This document shows positions 8,280 to 17,293 of a stretch of 50,765 nt of DNA, in pieces. The notes beneath the pieces were generated by a model. It did no database searches. It had not been told where the DNA came from and saw only the letters and a program-made list of their open reading frames with translations. Made by a program: the position numbers and the translations under genes. Source of the DNA: SVEL01 sp045123575. GTDB taxonomy: Bacteria; Bacillota; Clostridia; Lachnospirales; Lachnospiraceae. How positions within the stretch are numbered: position 1 is the stretch's first letter; the number at the start of each line of letters is the position of its first letter. Where the stretch lies: positions 1-50,765 of the forward strand of contig JBGVKG010000012.1 of the NCBI GenBank assembly GCA_045123575.1, read 5' to 3'.

Positions 8280-10055
8280 ATGAAACAAGAAAAACAGAAG
8301 AAACAAAAAGTGCAAAAGGCACAAAAGGTTGAAAAGAAGCAGAAGACAAGAAAAAGAGGTCTTCGTGCAAAACTTGTACTTCCTGTAGGTATAATGATAG
8401 CAATTATCTGTGCTGGACTTGGTGTAGTATCATATTTAAGTGCTAGAAGCGGAATGGTACAGATGGGTGTTGAGCAGGCTAGTATGTCAGCTAGAATCGC
8501 AATCAATAGTATTGCTAAGGATGAGGCAAAATATCTTGTAGGTGGAAATGAGAATACACCAGAGTATGTTAATTCATTATCATCACTTAGATATGTACGT
8601 GCTAATTGTGATGTAAAGTATCTTTATACTCTCTATACAGATGGTGACAAGGTATATTACGGTATAGATACAGACACTAGCGAAAATCAGGCTAAGCCAG
8701 GTGATTTGTATGAGGAGACATACGAGGCACTGAAAAGTGTATTTGAGGGCGAGGAGCTTGTACAGGACTATATAGAGACAACAAAGAATGGTGATTTAAT
8801 AACTGTATATAAGCCACTTATTGACAATCATGGTGAGGTAGTAGGTATATTAGGTGTTGACTACGATGCAACACAGGTATCAGCTAGAATAAATGAACTT
8901 CTTAACACAACAGTGATTATCACACTTATAAGCTTAGTTGTGGCTATCAGTATATTAAGTATTGTTGTAGGAAGAGTTGTTAAGGGTCTTACAAAGGTAA
9001 ACTTAACTATATATGATTTGGTACACAGTGATGGTGATTTAACACAGAAGCTTGATGTACGTACAGGTGATGAGTTAGAGCTTATAGCAGATAACGTAAA
9101 TAAGTTGCTTGAGTTTATCCATAGCATTATGTCAAATATAGCAGATAATTCGGTTAAGCTTAACAATTCTGTAAGAGCAGTGTCAGATAGCCTTTCAAGT
9201 GCTGGTTGTAGCATAGAGACAGTATCATCTACTATGGAAGAGATGAATGCTGTTATGGAAGAGACAAGTGCTTCTCTTAACAGAATTAACGAAGCAGTAG
9301 ATGGAGCATATAGCGAGATAGAGGTTATAGCTAATAGTGCAGATGATGGTAGAAAGTCATCAGATGAGGCTATAGATAAAGCTGCTAAGGTATATACTTG
9401 GGCACAGAATGAGCAGGCAAACGCAAAGAGTGGCGCTACAAAGCTTATAGATAAGGTTAATGTTAAGATAGAGCAGTCAAAGGCTGTAGAAGAGATAAAA
9501 GACTTGACAGAGCAGATATTAAATATCTCTTCACAGACTAACTTATTGGCACTTAATGCTAGTATAGAGGCAGCTAGAGCAGGAGAAGCAGGTAGAGGTT
9601 TCGCAGTAGTAGCTGATGAGATAGGTAAGCTTGCAACTGATTCAGCAAATGTAGCTACAAATATCCAGGCAGTTAGCGCAACTGTAGTAGCTGCGGTTAA
9701 TGATTTGGCTGTTGAGGCAGAGAATATCGTAACATTCCTTGAAGAAACAGCTATGCAGGGCTATGAGCAGCTTATAAATGTAAGTGGCAATTACAAGACA
9801 GATGTAGGCATGCTTAACGAAGCAATGATTCAGTTTGCAAATAGAAGTGAAGAACTTCGCAGTCAGATGGATGAAATAATGGATTCTATTAAGGCTGTAA
9901 ATACTGCTGTAGATGAGAGTACTAAGGGCGTTACTAATGTAACAGAAATGTCTATGGAACTTACAAATAACGTTAAGGAAATCAATGATGAAGCAGATAA
10001 CAATATGAATGTTGCAACAGCTCTTAGCGAAGAGGTAGGTAAATTTAAGTTATAA
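8280..10055 (+). CDS. Membrane methyl-accepting chemotaxis protein with extracellular Cache-like sensor
   Basis: A 591-residue chemoreceptor. A very basic Lys/Gln-rich cytoplasmic N-terminus (about 30 residues) is followed by a first membrane segment (about 35-55), an extracellular domain to about residue 210 with Cache-like sequence (YLYTLYTDGDKVYYG), a second membrane segment, a HAMP linker and the signalling hairpin with tip SSQTNLLALNASIEAARAGE. The ligand is unknown. An earlier in-frame ATG at 8226 lacks a ribosome site; AAAGGA at 8261 favours ATG 8280, but the choice is not certain. No CheW/CheA genes are nearby. Confidence 0.92.
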   Translation: MKQEKQKKQKVQKAQKVEKKQKTRKRGLRAKLVLPVGIMIAIICAGLGVVSYLSARSGMVQMGVEQASMSARIAINSIAKDEAKYLVGGNENTPEYVNSLSSLRYVRANCDVKYLYTLYTDGDKVYYGIDTDTSENQAKPGDLYEETYEALKSVFEGEELVQDYIETTKNGDLITVYKPLIDNHGEVVGILGVDYDATQVSARINELLNTTVIITLISLVVAISILSIVVGRVVKGLTKVNLTIYDLVHSDGDLTQKLDVRTGDELELIADNVNKLLEFIHSIMSNIADNSVKLNNSVRAVSDSLSSAGCSIETVSSTMEEMNAVMEETSASLNRINEAVDGAYSEIEVIANSADDGRKSSDEAIDKAAKVYTWAQNEQANAKSGATKLIDKVNVKIEQSKAVEEIKDLTEQILNISSQTNLLALNASIEAARAGEAGRGFAVVADEIGKLATDSANVATNIQAVSATVVAAVNDLAVEAENIVTFLEETAMQGYEQLINVSGNYKTDVGMLNEAMIQFANRSEELRSQMDEIMDSIKAVNTAVDESTKGVTNVTEMSMELTNNVKEINDEADNNMNVATALSEEVGKFKL

Positions 10056-10121
10056 TTGGTATTTACAACAGCATAATATTGTGCTATAACTTATTCAACT
10101 TAATAATACTCTTTAATATGT

Positions 10122-10224
10122 AAAAAGGGAGTAGTTGCATGCGTAGCATGTTCTAGTATTCGTCAGTACGTTTACTTATGTAAACCGGGTGCTAGATGAC
10201 AGATTTTGTTAAACAAGACTTTTT
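10122..10224 (+). promoter_or_regulatory. yybP-ykoY-type manganese riboswitch aptamer
   Basis: The family signature is visible: P1 strand AAAAAG (10122-10127) running into the conserved GGGAGTAG loop (10127-10134), the CGTCAGTACG segment (10161-10170), an internal hairpin GTTTAC/GTAAAC, and the second conserved loop AACAAGAC (10212-10219) closing P1 with CTTTTT (10219-10224). yybP-ykoY RNAs bind Mn2+ and control Mn exporters, including P-type ATPases, which fits the gene below. The conserved AAGAC is also the foot of the terminator stem, so ligand binding should expose the gene to transcription (an ON switch). Confidence 0.82.
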
Positions 10225-10268
10225 GCATACACTATAAACGTGTATGCAAAAGGTCTTTTCTTTTTTTA
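10215..10268 (+). terminator. Riboswitch-controlled intrinsic terminator
   Basis: An 18-bp stem (10215-10232 with 10240-10257, one G-U pair), a 7-base loop and a T-rich tail reaching 10267. Its left arm begins with the AAGACTTTTT that forms the closing helix of the upstream aptamer, so aptamer and terminator are mutually exclusive. No coding sequence should be placed here, although the frame of the ATPase gene is open through it. Confidence 0.88.
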
Positions 10269-10307
10269 CTGTATTCGAGAAAAAAGAGTTTGAAAGGAGA
10301 TATCTAT

Positions 10308-12926
10308 ATGAGAGAAATCTACAAAATGGGGAAATCAGAGTTACTAAAAGATGTAGATGTAGAAAAAGGTCTAAGCACAAATGAAGCAAAGAAAATCTAC
10401 GAAGAAAAAGGTCCTAATCAATTGGAGGAGACAGCAAGAAAAAGCGTATTTGCTGTTTTTTTAGAGCAGTTTGCAGATTTGCTTGTAATAATACTCTTAG
10501 TTGCGGCTACTATATCAATGGTATCTGGCAATATAGAAAGTACAATAGTTATATTTGCAGTAATAATACTTAATGCAATCTTAGGTACAGTTCAGTATGT
10601 GAAGGCGGAAAAGTCATTAGATTCCTTGAAGGCACTGTCATCACCTCATGCCAAGATAATAAGAGATGGCGTGAAGATGGAGGTGGTATCCAAGGATGTA
10701 GTGCCTGGCGATATACTTATATTAGAAGCTGGCGATATGATAGTGGCAGATGGTCGTATCATAGAGAATTATTCCCTTCAGGTTAATGAAAGTGCATTGA
10801 CAGGAGAATCTACAAATGTAGATAAGAAGGATATGGATATAGAAAAAGATGTGCCATTGGGAGACCGTGTAAATATGGTGTATTCTGGCAGTTTAGTTAC
10901 TTATGGTAGAGCTAAGGTGCTAGTAACAGGCACTGGTATGAATACAGAGATGGGTAAGATAGCTACTCTTATGAATAATACACAAAATAAGAAGACACCA
11001 TTACAGGTTAGTCTTGATGATTTTAGCAAGAAGTTAGCTATTGTTATCATGGTTATAAGCGTGATTGTATTTGGCCTACGTATATGGCAGGGAGAAAAGC
11101 CGATTGATTCCCTAATGTTTGCAGTGGCACTGGCAGTAGCTGCTATACCAGAGGCACTTAGCTCTATAGTGACTATAGTGCAGGCTATGGGTACAAGGAA
11201 GATGGCGGAGGATAATGCCATTATAAAGGAGCTTAAGGCGGTAGAAAGTCTTGGCTGTGTGTCTGTTATATGCTCAGACAAAACAGGTACACTTACACAG
11301 AATAAGATGACTGTAAAGGAAGTGTATATAGACGGCGTGCGTATGGATAGCAAGGAGCTGGATATGAAAAATCAGCTTCACAGATACCTTTTGTATACGG
11401 CTATACTTGATAATGATTCGTCTATCAATGATGGAAAGGGTATCGGTGATCCAACAGAGTATTGCCTCCTTACTATGGCTAGAGAGGCTGGACTGACACA
11501 GGCAGGTATATCAGAGGATGATATCAGAAATATGATGCCACGTATGGAGGAGATACCATTCGACTCAGACAGAAAGCTTATGAGTACAAAATATCGCATA
11601 CATGGCAAGCCAACTGTACTTACAAAGGGAGCTGTAGATGTGCTTCTTGATAGAACCATAAGTATAGCTACAAAGGATGGTGTAAGGAATATAACTAAAG
11701 CGGATATTGATGCTATTTTAGAACAGAATCAAAATTTCTCTGAGAATGGTTTAAGAGTCCTTGCATTTGCTTATAAGGAAACTGATGAGAATGATACATT
11801 AACATTGGAAAACGAGACAGGTTACACATTTATAGGTCTTGTATCAATGGTAGACCCACCAAGAGAGGAGTCTATAGGCGCTGTGGCAGACGCCATAAGT
11901 GCAGGCATAAAGCCTATAATGATAACCGGTGACCATAAGGTAACTGCCAAGGCTATAGCTGCACAGATAGGCATATACCATGAAGGTGATATGGCTATTA
12001 CAGGTCAGGAGTTGGATGCTATGAGTGAGGAGGAACTGGCAGAGGTCCTTGAACGTATATCAGTATACGCCAGAGTATCGCCTGAGAATAAGATTCGTAT
12101 CGTAAATGCATGGCAGAATAAGGGCAAGATAGTTGCTATGACAGGAGATGGTGTAAATGATGCACCTGCTCTTAAGAAAGCAGATATCGGCGTAGCTATG
12201 GGTATAACAGGCACAGAAGTGTCGAAGGATGCCTCAGCTATGATATTGTCTGATGATAACTTTGCTACCATTATAAAGGCGGTGCTCAACGGTAGAAATG
12301 TATATAGAAATATAATGAATGCCATTAAGTTCCTCTTATCAGGTAATATGGCTGCTATACTGGCAGTTATATATTGTTCGGTTATGGCATTATCATCACC
12401 ATTTGAGCCAGTACACCTATTATTTATCAATTTACTTACAGATTCATTGCCTGCATTAGCTATAGGAATGGAGCCTTCTGACCGCAATTTATTAAAAGAT
12501 AAGCCAAGAAATGTGAAATCTGGAATTTTTTCTAAAAAGTTTGCGACAGAATTAGGATTATATGGTATACTAATAGCAGTGGTAACTTTGGTCGGTTATT
12601 ATATAGGCTTAGAAGATGGTGCCAAGACAGCAAGTACGATGGCTTTTGCGACATTGACACTGGCAAGACTTTTCCATGGATTTACATGTAGAAGTGATAA
12701 GTCTATTGTAAAATTGGGTATACTTAGTAATAAGTGGAGCTTAGGAGCATTTGCGGCAGGTGTGATATTGCTTGGAATTGTGCTCTTTGTACCATTTATG
12801 CACGGACTCTTTGTTATAGCACCGATAGACATGGTGCAGACATTCTGGATAATAGGCCTGGCAGCGGTGCCAACATTACTTGTCCAGATATACAGAAGCA
12901 TAAGGGAGTGCATATCTAAGAAATAA
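10308..12926 (+). CDS. P2-type cation-transporting ATPase, probably manganese (or Mn/Ca) exporter
   Basis: An 872-residue P-type ATPase of the SERCA/PMR1-like class. Seen in order: cation ATPase N-terminal domain, TGES actuator motif, M4 with IPEALSSIV, the phosphorylation site SDKTGTLTQNKM, the nucleotide-binding domain, hinge TGDGVNDAPALKKAD, and M6 with NLLTDSLPALAIGMEP carrying ion ligands. Canonical Ca2+ pumps read IPEGLP in M4; the PEALS variant here plus the Mn2+ riboswitch upstream argue for Mn2+ efflux. That is inference, and Ca2+ transport remains possible. GAAAGGAGA at 10292-10300 sets the start at 10308; an ATG at 10206 is in frame but inside the riboswitch. Pyruvate kinase follows after 33 bases. 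Confidence 0.9.
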   Translation: MREIYKMGKSELLKDVDVEKGLSTNEAKKIYEEKGPNQLEETARKSVFAVFLEQFADLLVIILLVAATISMVSGNIESTIVIFAVIILNAILGTVQYVKAEKSLDSLKALSSPHAKIIRDGVKMEVVSKDVVPGDILILEAGDMIVADGRIIENYSLQVNESALTGESTNVDKKDMDIEKDVPLGDRVNMVYSGSLVTYGRAKVLVTGTGMNTEMGKIATLMNNTQNKKTPLQVSLDDFSKKLAIVIMVISVIVFGLRIWQGEKPIDSLMFAVALAVAAIPEALSSIVTIVQAMGTRKMAEDNAIIKELKAVESLGCVSVICSDKTGTLTQNKMTVKEVYIDGVRMDSKELDMKNQLHRYLLYTAILDNDSSINDGKGIGDPTEYCLLTMAREAGLTQAGISEDDIRNMMPRMEEIPFDSDRKLMSTKYRIHGKPTVLTKGAVDVLLDRTISIATKDGVRNITKADIDAILEQNQNFSENGLRVLAFAYKETDENDTLTLENETGYTFIGLVSMVDPPREESIGAVADAISAGIKPIMITGDHKVTAKAIAAQIGIYHEGDMAITGQELDAMSEEELAEVLERISVYARVSPENKIRIVNAWQNKGKIVAMTGDGVNDAPALKKADIGVAMGITGTEVSKDASAMILSDDNFATIIKAVLNGRNVYRNIMNAIKFLLSGNMAAILAVIYCSVMALSSPFEPVHLLFINLLTDSLPALAIGMEPSDRNLLKDKPRNVKSGIFSKKFATELGLYGILIAVVTLVGYYIGLEDGAKTASTMAFATLTLARLFHGFTCRSDKSIVKLGILSNKWSLGAFAAGVILLGIVLFVPFMHGLFVIAPIDMVQTFWIIGLAAVPTLLVQIYRSIRECISKK

Positions 12927-12959
12927 AATTAGACTATAAAGGTCGGAGGAGATTTAGAT

Positions 12960-14375
12960 ATGAGAAAAACAAAAGTTATATGTACTGTGGGACCAGCTTG
13001 TGAGAATGAAAAGATTCTCACAGAGATGTTTAAGGCTGGTATGAATGTTGCCAGAATTAATTTCTCTCATGGAACACATGAGGAGCATCAGGCAAAGATT
13101 GATTTGGTAAAGAAGGTAAGAAAAAAGCTTCGTTTGCCAGTAGGTATTATGCTTGATACAAAGGGACCTGAGTATCGTATTAAGACTTTTGAGAATAAGA
13201 AGATAACTCTTAATGACGGAGATATTTTTACGTTTACAACAGAGGATATCGTAGGCGACCAGACAAGAGTGGCTGTAAACTATGATAATCTAATCGAAGA
13301 GCTGAAGATAGGCGATAGAATTCTCGTAAATAACGGATTGGTTATATTTGAGGTTATGGAGCTGAAGGATAAGGATGCTGTATGTAAGGTTATCGCAGGT
13401 GGAGAGCTTTCAGACAGAAAGAGTATGAACTTCCCTAACAAGGTAATGAAGCATCAGTTCTTAAGTGAGCAGGATAAGGCGGACCTTTTACTGGGCATAA
13501 AGAATGATGTTGAGTTTGTAGCGGCATCATTTGTATCAAATAAGCAGGATATTCAGGCTATGAGAGATTTCTTAGATGAGAATGAAGGTCAGAGCATTGA
13601 TATAATCGCTAAGATAGAGAACCGTTCAGGTGTAGATAATATCGAGGAAATCTGTGAGATAGCAGACGGTATCATGGTTGCAAGAGGTGACTTAGGCGTT
13701 GAGATACCTTATATGGAGCTTCCAGCGGTGCAAAAAGAGCTTATCAGAACTTGTAGAAGACTTGGAAAGAGAGTTATCACTGCTACAGAGATGCTTGAAT
13801 CTATGATAAATAATCCACGTCCTACTAGAGCAGAAATCTCCGACGTAGCTAACGCTGTATATGATGGAACATCAGCACTGATGTTATCAGGTGAAACAGC
13901 AGCAGGCAAGTACCCTGTAGATGCAGTTCGTAACATGGTAGGTATAGCAGAGTATACAGAGCAGACTATTGATTATGCAAAGAGATTTAACTCAGCCGAA
14001 TTTACTATAAATAATAATATCGACGCTATATCACATTCTACAGCGGCAATGGCTATGGATGTGAAGGCGAAGGCTATCGTTGTAAACTCTATAACAGGCA
14101 GAACAGCAAGAATGGTTAGCCGTTTCAGAGGCCCAGTAGACATTATCGGTATGACTACATCTAGTAAAATCTGGAGAAAGCTTGGTATGAACTGGGGTAT
14201 CACACCAGTGCTTACAGGTCAGTTCTCGACACTTGAGGATATGTTTGATAATGCTGTGATGGAGGCGAAGCGCGTGTTTAACCTACAGGTAGGCGACAAT
14301 GTAGTGCTTACAGGAGGCCAGGTAACTGGAGAAACAGGTAATACAAACGTTATCAAAGTAGAAACAATTTATTAA
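12960..14375 (+). CDS. pyk: Pyruvate kinase
   Basis: Converts phosphoenolpyruvate and ADP to pyruvate and ATP, the final step of glycolysis. The 471-residue protein has the standard A/B/C domains: N-terminal ICTVGPA, MLDTKGPE, the active-site strand IIAKIENRSGVDN, MVARGDLGVEIP, and the helix TATEMLESMINNPRPTRAE with LSGETAAGKYP. It lacks the C-terminal PEP-utiliser extension found in some Bacillus enzymes. GGAGGAG precedes the start. It lies 33 bases after the cation ATPase with no terminator between, so it may be read from the Mn2+-controlled promoter as well as its own; pyruvate kinase needs divalent metal, which makes the pairing suggestive but unproven. Confidence 0.96.
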   Translation: MRKTKVICTVGPACENEKILTEMFKAGMNVARINFSHGTHEEHQAKIDLVKKVRKKLRLPVGIMLDTKGPEYRIKTFENKKITLNDGDIFTFTTEDIVGDQTRVAVNYDNLIEELKIGDRILVNNGLVIFEVMELKDKDAVCKVIAGGELSDRKSMNFPNKVMKHQFLSEQDKADLLLGIKNDVEFVAASFVSNKQDIQAMRDFLDENEGQSIDIIAKIENRSGVDNIEEICEIADGIMVARGDLGVEIPYMELPAVQKELIRTCRRLGKRVITATEMLESMINNPRPTRAEISDVANAVYDGTSALMLSGETAAGKYPVDAVRNMVGIAEYTEQTIDYAKRFNSAEFTINNNIDAISHSTAAMAMDVKAKAIVVNSITGRTARMVSRFRGPVDIIGMTTSSKIWRKLGMNWGITPVLTGQFSTLEDMFDNAVMEAKRVFNLQVGDNVVLTGGQVTGETGNTNVIKVETIY

Positions 14376-14379
14376 GTAA

Positions 14380-14982
14380 ATAATTCATATTATCGGAAGG
14401 ACTTTTACATAACGTAGAAGTCCTTCTTGGCGTCTGAGTGATAGTATATGTCTCCATTGGCTGTATATGTACTTTTTTTGCGCATTGAGGGGTTCCACAA
14501 TTTTTCTTGATGCTCAGCTTGAAACAAATCGCGAGTGTACAGCAGCAAGGTGAACAACGCCGTAGAATGTTTGTATGTTGAGCACAGCTGTTTCGATTTT
14601 CTATTTTTATACGTTCGCCCTCGCAAGCTTTTATTGGACAAGCCGCATAGCTCTGCAGAACTTCTCGCTCGCCCTATTATAAGGGGCGAGCTTCGTCAAA
14701 CAGCTTCGAGCTATGCGGTGTGCTTGCTCGGGCGAACTATAAAAACTTAACGAAAATCTTCAATGCTGTGCTCATTCATACAAACATTCTGCGGCTTAGT
14801 TGTTCAACATCTGATGAACACTCGCTAATAAGATTGTTTCAAGCGAGCATTTAGAAAAATGTGGGTTCTCGAACTAGCGCAAAAAAAGTACATATATAGC
14901 CTAGGAGACTTTGAGAAATATACATAGATGCCAAGAAGGACCTGATGTCACTGTATCAAGTCCTTCCGATAATATGAATTAT
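14380..14982. repeat. 603-bp palindromic intergenic element with 25-bp perfect terminal inverted repeats
   Basis: This fills the 717-base gene-free gap after pyk. The ends, 14380-14404 and 14958-14982, are perfect 25-bp inverted repeats containing TTATCGGAAGGACTT. The two halves are diverged inverted copies of each other: the left half read on the minus strand and the right half on the plus strand share a GGGCGAAC block, CATACAAACATTCT, GTTTCAAGC with GAGCA, and GCGCAAAAAAAGTACATATA in the same order. The centre (about 14640-14735) contains a second palindrome with CCGCATAG/CTATGCGG and CTCGCCC/GGGGCGAG. A related half-copy lies at 1-274. Small open frames inside are broken in other copies. 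It may be a foldback MITE-like element or a structured RNA, and may terminate pyk. Confidence 0.85.
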
Positions 14983-15009
14983 AAAAAGAGAAGGGTGAGG
15001 GGATATGTG

Positions 15010-15037
15010 TTGAAATTTTCTGGATTTGGTATATAAT
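15010..15037 (+). promoter_or_regulatory. Sigma-A promoter of the pyridoxal kinase-transporter pair
   Basis: TTGAAA (15010-15015) and TATAAT (15032-15037) are 16 bases apart, just outside the right end of the palindromic element and about 55 bases before the start codon. Confidence 0.65.
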
Positions 15038-15092
15038 AAGGTGAAAAGTTTTATATGCACTATGTATATGAAGAAAGGAGATGGATGTAAGA

Positions 15093-15965
15093 ATGAAGCA
15101 GGTAGCACTTATAAATGATTTGTCTGGATATGGCAGATGTTCACTAACAGCAGCTATACCGGTTATATCATCACTTGGTATATCTTGTCATCCTATTCCA
15201 ACTGCTGTATATACGGGGCAGAGTGGATATCCAGTGTATTATAGCAAGGATATGACTGATATGCTGCCACAGTATATGGAAGCATGGAAGGCTAATAAAG
15301 CCAAGTTTGATGGCATATATAGTGGATATATGACATGTCCAGAACAGATAGAGTGGATGGAGAAGTTTTTAGATAGCTTTGCTAGTGAAGATACATTTGT
15401 GCTGGTGGATCCGGTTATGGGAGATGATGGCAGCACTTACGGTATATATACAGATAGATTATTGCAGGCTATGAAGCGAATAACTAGAAGAGCAAGTCTT
15501 ATTACGCCTAATCTTACAGAGGCGTGTTTGTTGGCTGATGTAGATTATACAGGGCTTGTGGCTACATTTACAGGCGATAAGTTACTGGGGGAGGTAGCAC
15601 AGATAGCTGGATGGATTAGACAGGATGCTAGCTCAGACTTGGATGTTATCATCACAGGAGTGAGAGTTTGTGAGGATGATGGTGAATATATGTACAATGT
15701 GGCCGTGACAGGCGAGGGTACATATTATGGAAAGAAGAAGCTATTTGATAGGAGCTTTTCTGGTACAGGAGATTTATTTGCTTCAACAGTATGTGGTCTT
15801 AAGCTTAATGGACACTCAACAAAGAGTGCTATGGAACTGGCTGCGGACTTTATATACAAGAGCATAGAGGATACAGTATTATACAATATCTCTCGTAACG
15901 ATGGCATTAACTTTGAGAAAAATCTAGGATATTTGATGAAAGAGGGTATAAAAGATGAGTGTTAG
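15093..15965 (+). CDS. Pyridoxal/pyridoxamine kinase (PdxY/PdxK-like)
   Basis: A 290-residue ribokinase-superfamily enzyme that phosphorylates B6 vitamers to make PLP in the salvage route. Typical features are the N-terminal LINDLSGYGRCSLTAAIPVISSLG, the PTAVYTGQSGYP region, DPVMGDDG, ITPNLTEACLL, and the anion-hole/catalytic sequence FSGTGDLFASTVCG with its catalytic Asp. An upstream ATG at 15081 touches the AAAGGAG, so ATG 15093 is preferred. The last 11 bases overlap the following ECF S-component gene, suggesting translational coupling and a joint role in vitamin B6 uptake and trapping. Confidence 0.9.
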   Translation: MKQVALINDLSGYGRCSLTAAIPVISSLGISCHPIPTAVYTGQSGYPVYYSKDMTDMLPQYMEAWKANKAKFDGIYSGYMTCPEQIEWMEKFLDSFASEDTFVLVDPVMGDDGSTYGIYTDRLLQAMKRITRRASLITPNLTEACLLADVDYTGLVATFTGDKLLGEVAQIAGWIRQDASSDLDVIITGVRVCEDDGEYMYNVAVTGEGTYYGKKKLFDRSFSGTGDLFASTVCGLKLNGHSTKSAMELAADFIYKSIEDTVLYNISRNDGINFEKNLGYLMKEGIKDEC

Positions 15966-16485
15966 GACAGATAGCAGAGGTTTATCATCTAAAAAGAGCA
16001 TAAAATATATGGCTTTAACCGCTATATTTGCAGCATTTATTACTATAATGACAGCTTATATATTGCATATACCAGTATCGCTTACAGGCGGATATATACA
16101 TTTTGGCGATGGATTGATATTCTTAGCGGCGTGTATGTTGCCAAAGCCATATGCTATGGCTGCTGGTGCCATAGGCGGAGGATTGGCAGATTTGCTGACA
16201 GCTCCTATGTGGACATTGCCTACTATAGTGGTAAAGATGCTTATAGTATTACCATTTACGTCTAAGAGTAAGCAGATAGTTAGTAAGAGAAATATAATGG
16301 CAACAGTGCTTTCGTATTTTATATCAGCAACAGGATATTATATAGCTGAAAGCCTTGTGTTTGGCTATGAGGTGGCATTTATCAACTCGTACCTGGGTAG
16401 CTTGGTTCAGGCGGTAGGTAGTGTTGTAGTATTTATAGTGGCAGGTGTAGCACTGGATAAGGTGCAAATAAGAAAGAAACTGTAG
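15955..16485 (+). CDS. ECF transporter S component, probably for vitamin B6
   Basis: A 176-residue integral membrane protein with about six hydrophobic segments and the ECF S-component pattern: KYMALTAIFAAFITIMTAY near the N-terminus, a GGYIHFGDG loop and GAIGGGLADL. S components bind a vitamin and dock on the shared EcfA/A'/T module, which is not encoded in this window. The start codon lies inside the end of the pyridoxal kinase gene (11-base overlap). S components co-encoded with pyridoxal kinase have been assigned to pyridoxine-type vitamers, so B6 is the best guess; substrate is inference. Confidence 0.82.
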   Translation: MSVRTDSRGLSSKKSIKYMALTAIFAAFITIMTAYILHIPVSLTGGYIHFGDGLIFLAACMLPKPYAMAAGAIGGGLADLLTAPMWTLPTIVVKMLIVLPFTSKSKQIVSKRNIMATVLSYFISATGYYIAESLVFGYEVAFINSYLGSLVQAVGSVVVFIVAGVALDKVQIRKKL

Positions 16486-16570
16486 GCTATAGAAAAGATA
16501 TGCAAAATCAATGCTGTAAAATTAAGAAATGAGCATAGGAAACTATGTTGAATATTAGGAGGAACATATA

Positions 16571-17167
16571 ATGGCAGATATAATATATACATACGGTGGA
16601 AACGTATATGGAAATATAACAAATAAGTGCGATTGTGCGTGTACATTTTGTATACGTTCACATAAAGATGGCGTAGGTGAGTCTGATAATCTGTGGCATA
16701 AGAGCCAGCCTACTATAGATGAGATAAAGGCGGCTATAGATTCGTTTGACTTTACACCATATAAGGAATTCGTATTCTGTGGATATGGTGAGCCTACATG
16801 TGAGCTTGATTTATTGGTGGAAGCAGGATTATACCTTAAGTCTAAGAATGATATTAAGATACGACTCAATACTAATGGATTGGGAAATCTTTACAATAAG
16901 AAAAATATAGTACCTGACTTGGCAAAGGTAGTAGATACAGTGTCTATAAGCTTAAATGCACCAGACGCAGAAAGCTATGACAAGGTAACTCGTCCACAGT
17001 TTGAGGGTGCTTATGAGGCATTGCTTGACTTCGCTAAGGAGTGTAACAAGGTGATACCTAAGACAATGTTATCTATAGTGGATGTATTGCCAGAGGAGGA
17101 TATCAAGAGATGTCAAGAAGTGGCGGATAGCTGTGGTATATACTTGAGAGTAAGAGAGTTTGAGTAG
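16571..17167 (+). CDS. Radical SAM protein, TatD-linked type
   Basis: A 198-residue minimal radical SAM enzyme. The cluster motif C-x3-C-x2-C is in NKCDCACTFC, and the SAM-binding GYGEP and the NTNG strand follow. The sequence resembles the small radical SAM family usually encoded beside, or fused to, TatD-type nucleases; no tatD is next to it here. It has no SPASM or other C-terminal domain. Substrate and reaction are unknown. An AGGAGG precedes the ATG. It stands 85 bases after the B6 transporter gene and may belong to the same transcript. Confidence 0.85.
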   Translation: MADIIYTYGGNVYGNITNKCDCACTFCIRSHKDGVGESDNLWHKSQPTIDEIKAAIDSFDFTPYKEFVFCGYGEPTCELDLLVEAGLYLKSKNDIKIRLNTNGLGNLYNKKNIVPDLAKVVDTVSISLNAPDAESYDKVTRPQFEGAYEALLDFAKECNKVIPKTMLSIVDVLPEEDIKRCQEVADSCGIYLRVREFE

Positions 17168-17293
17168 GGATAACTAGGTAGAATGCAAAATTTGCCCTTT
17201 TATTGTCTAATAATGACAGTTATTTTATATATGGCATAGAAATATGTTATAAGAATAAAAAGATAATTATTAGCACAATAGGAGGAAATGAAG

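Noticed and set aside
10206..10307. Upstream in-frame extension of the cation ATPase
   Set aside because: It runs through the riboswitch terminator; a proper ribosome site supports the start at 10308.
12734..12919. Short + frame overlapping the end of the cation ATPase
   Set aside because: Out-of-frame shadow without a ribosome site.
14405..14641. Minus-strand 78-codon open frame inside the palindromic element
   Set aside because: The related copy at 1-274 has stops in the same frame, the third half-copy is also broken, and there is no good ribosome site. It reads as chance coding in a repeat.
14535..14750. Plus-strand 71-codon open frame in the same element
   Set aside because: It crosses the palindrome centre, resembles no family and is not preserved between halves.
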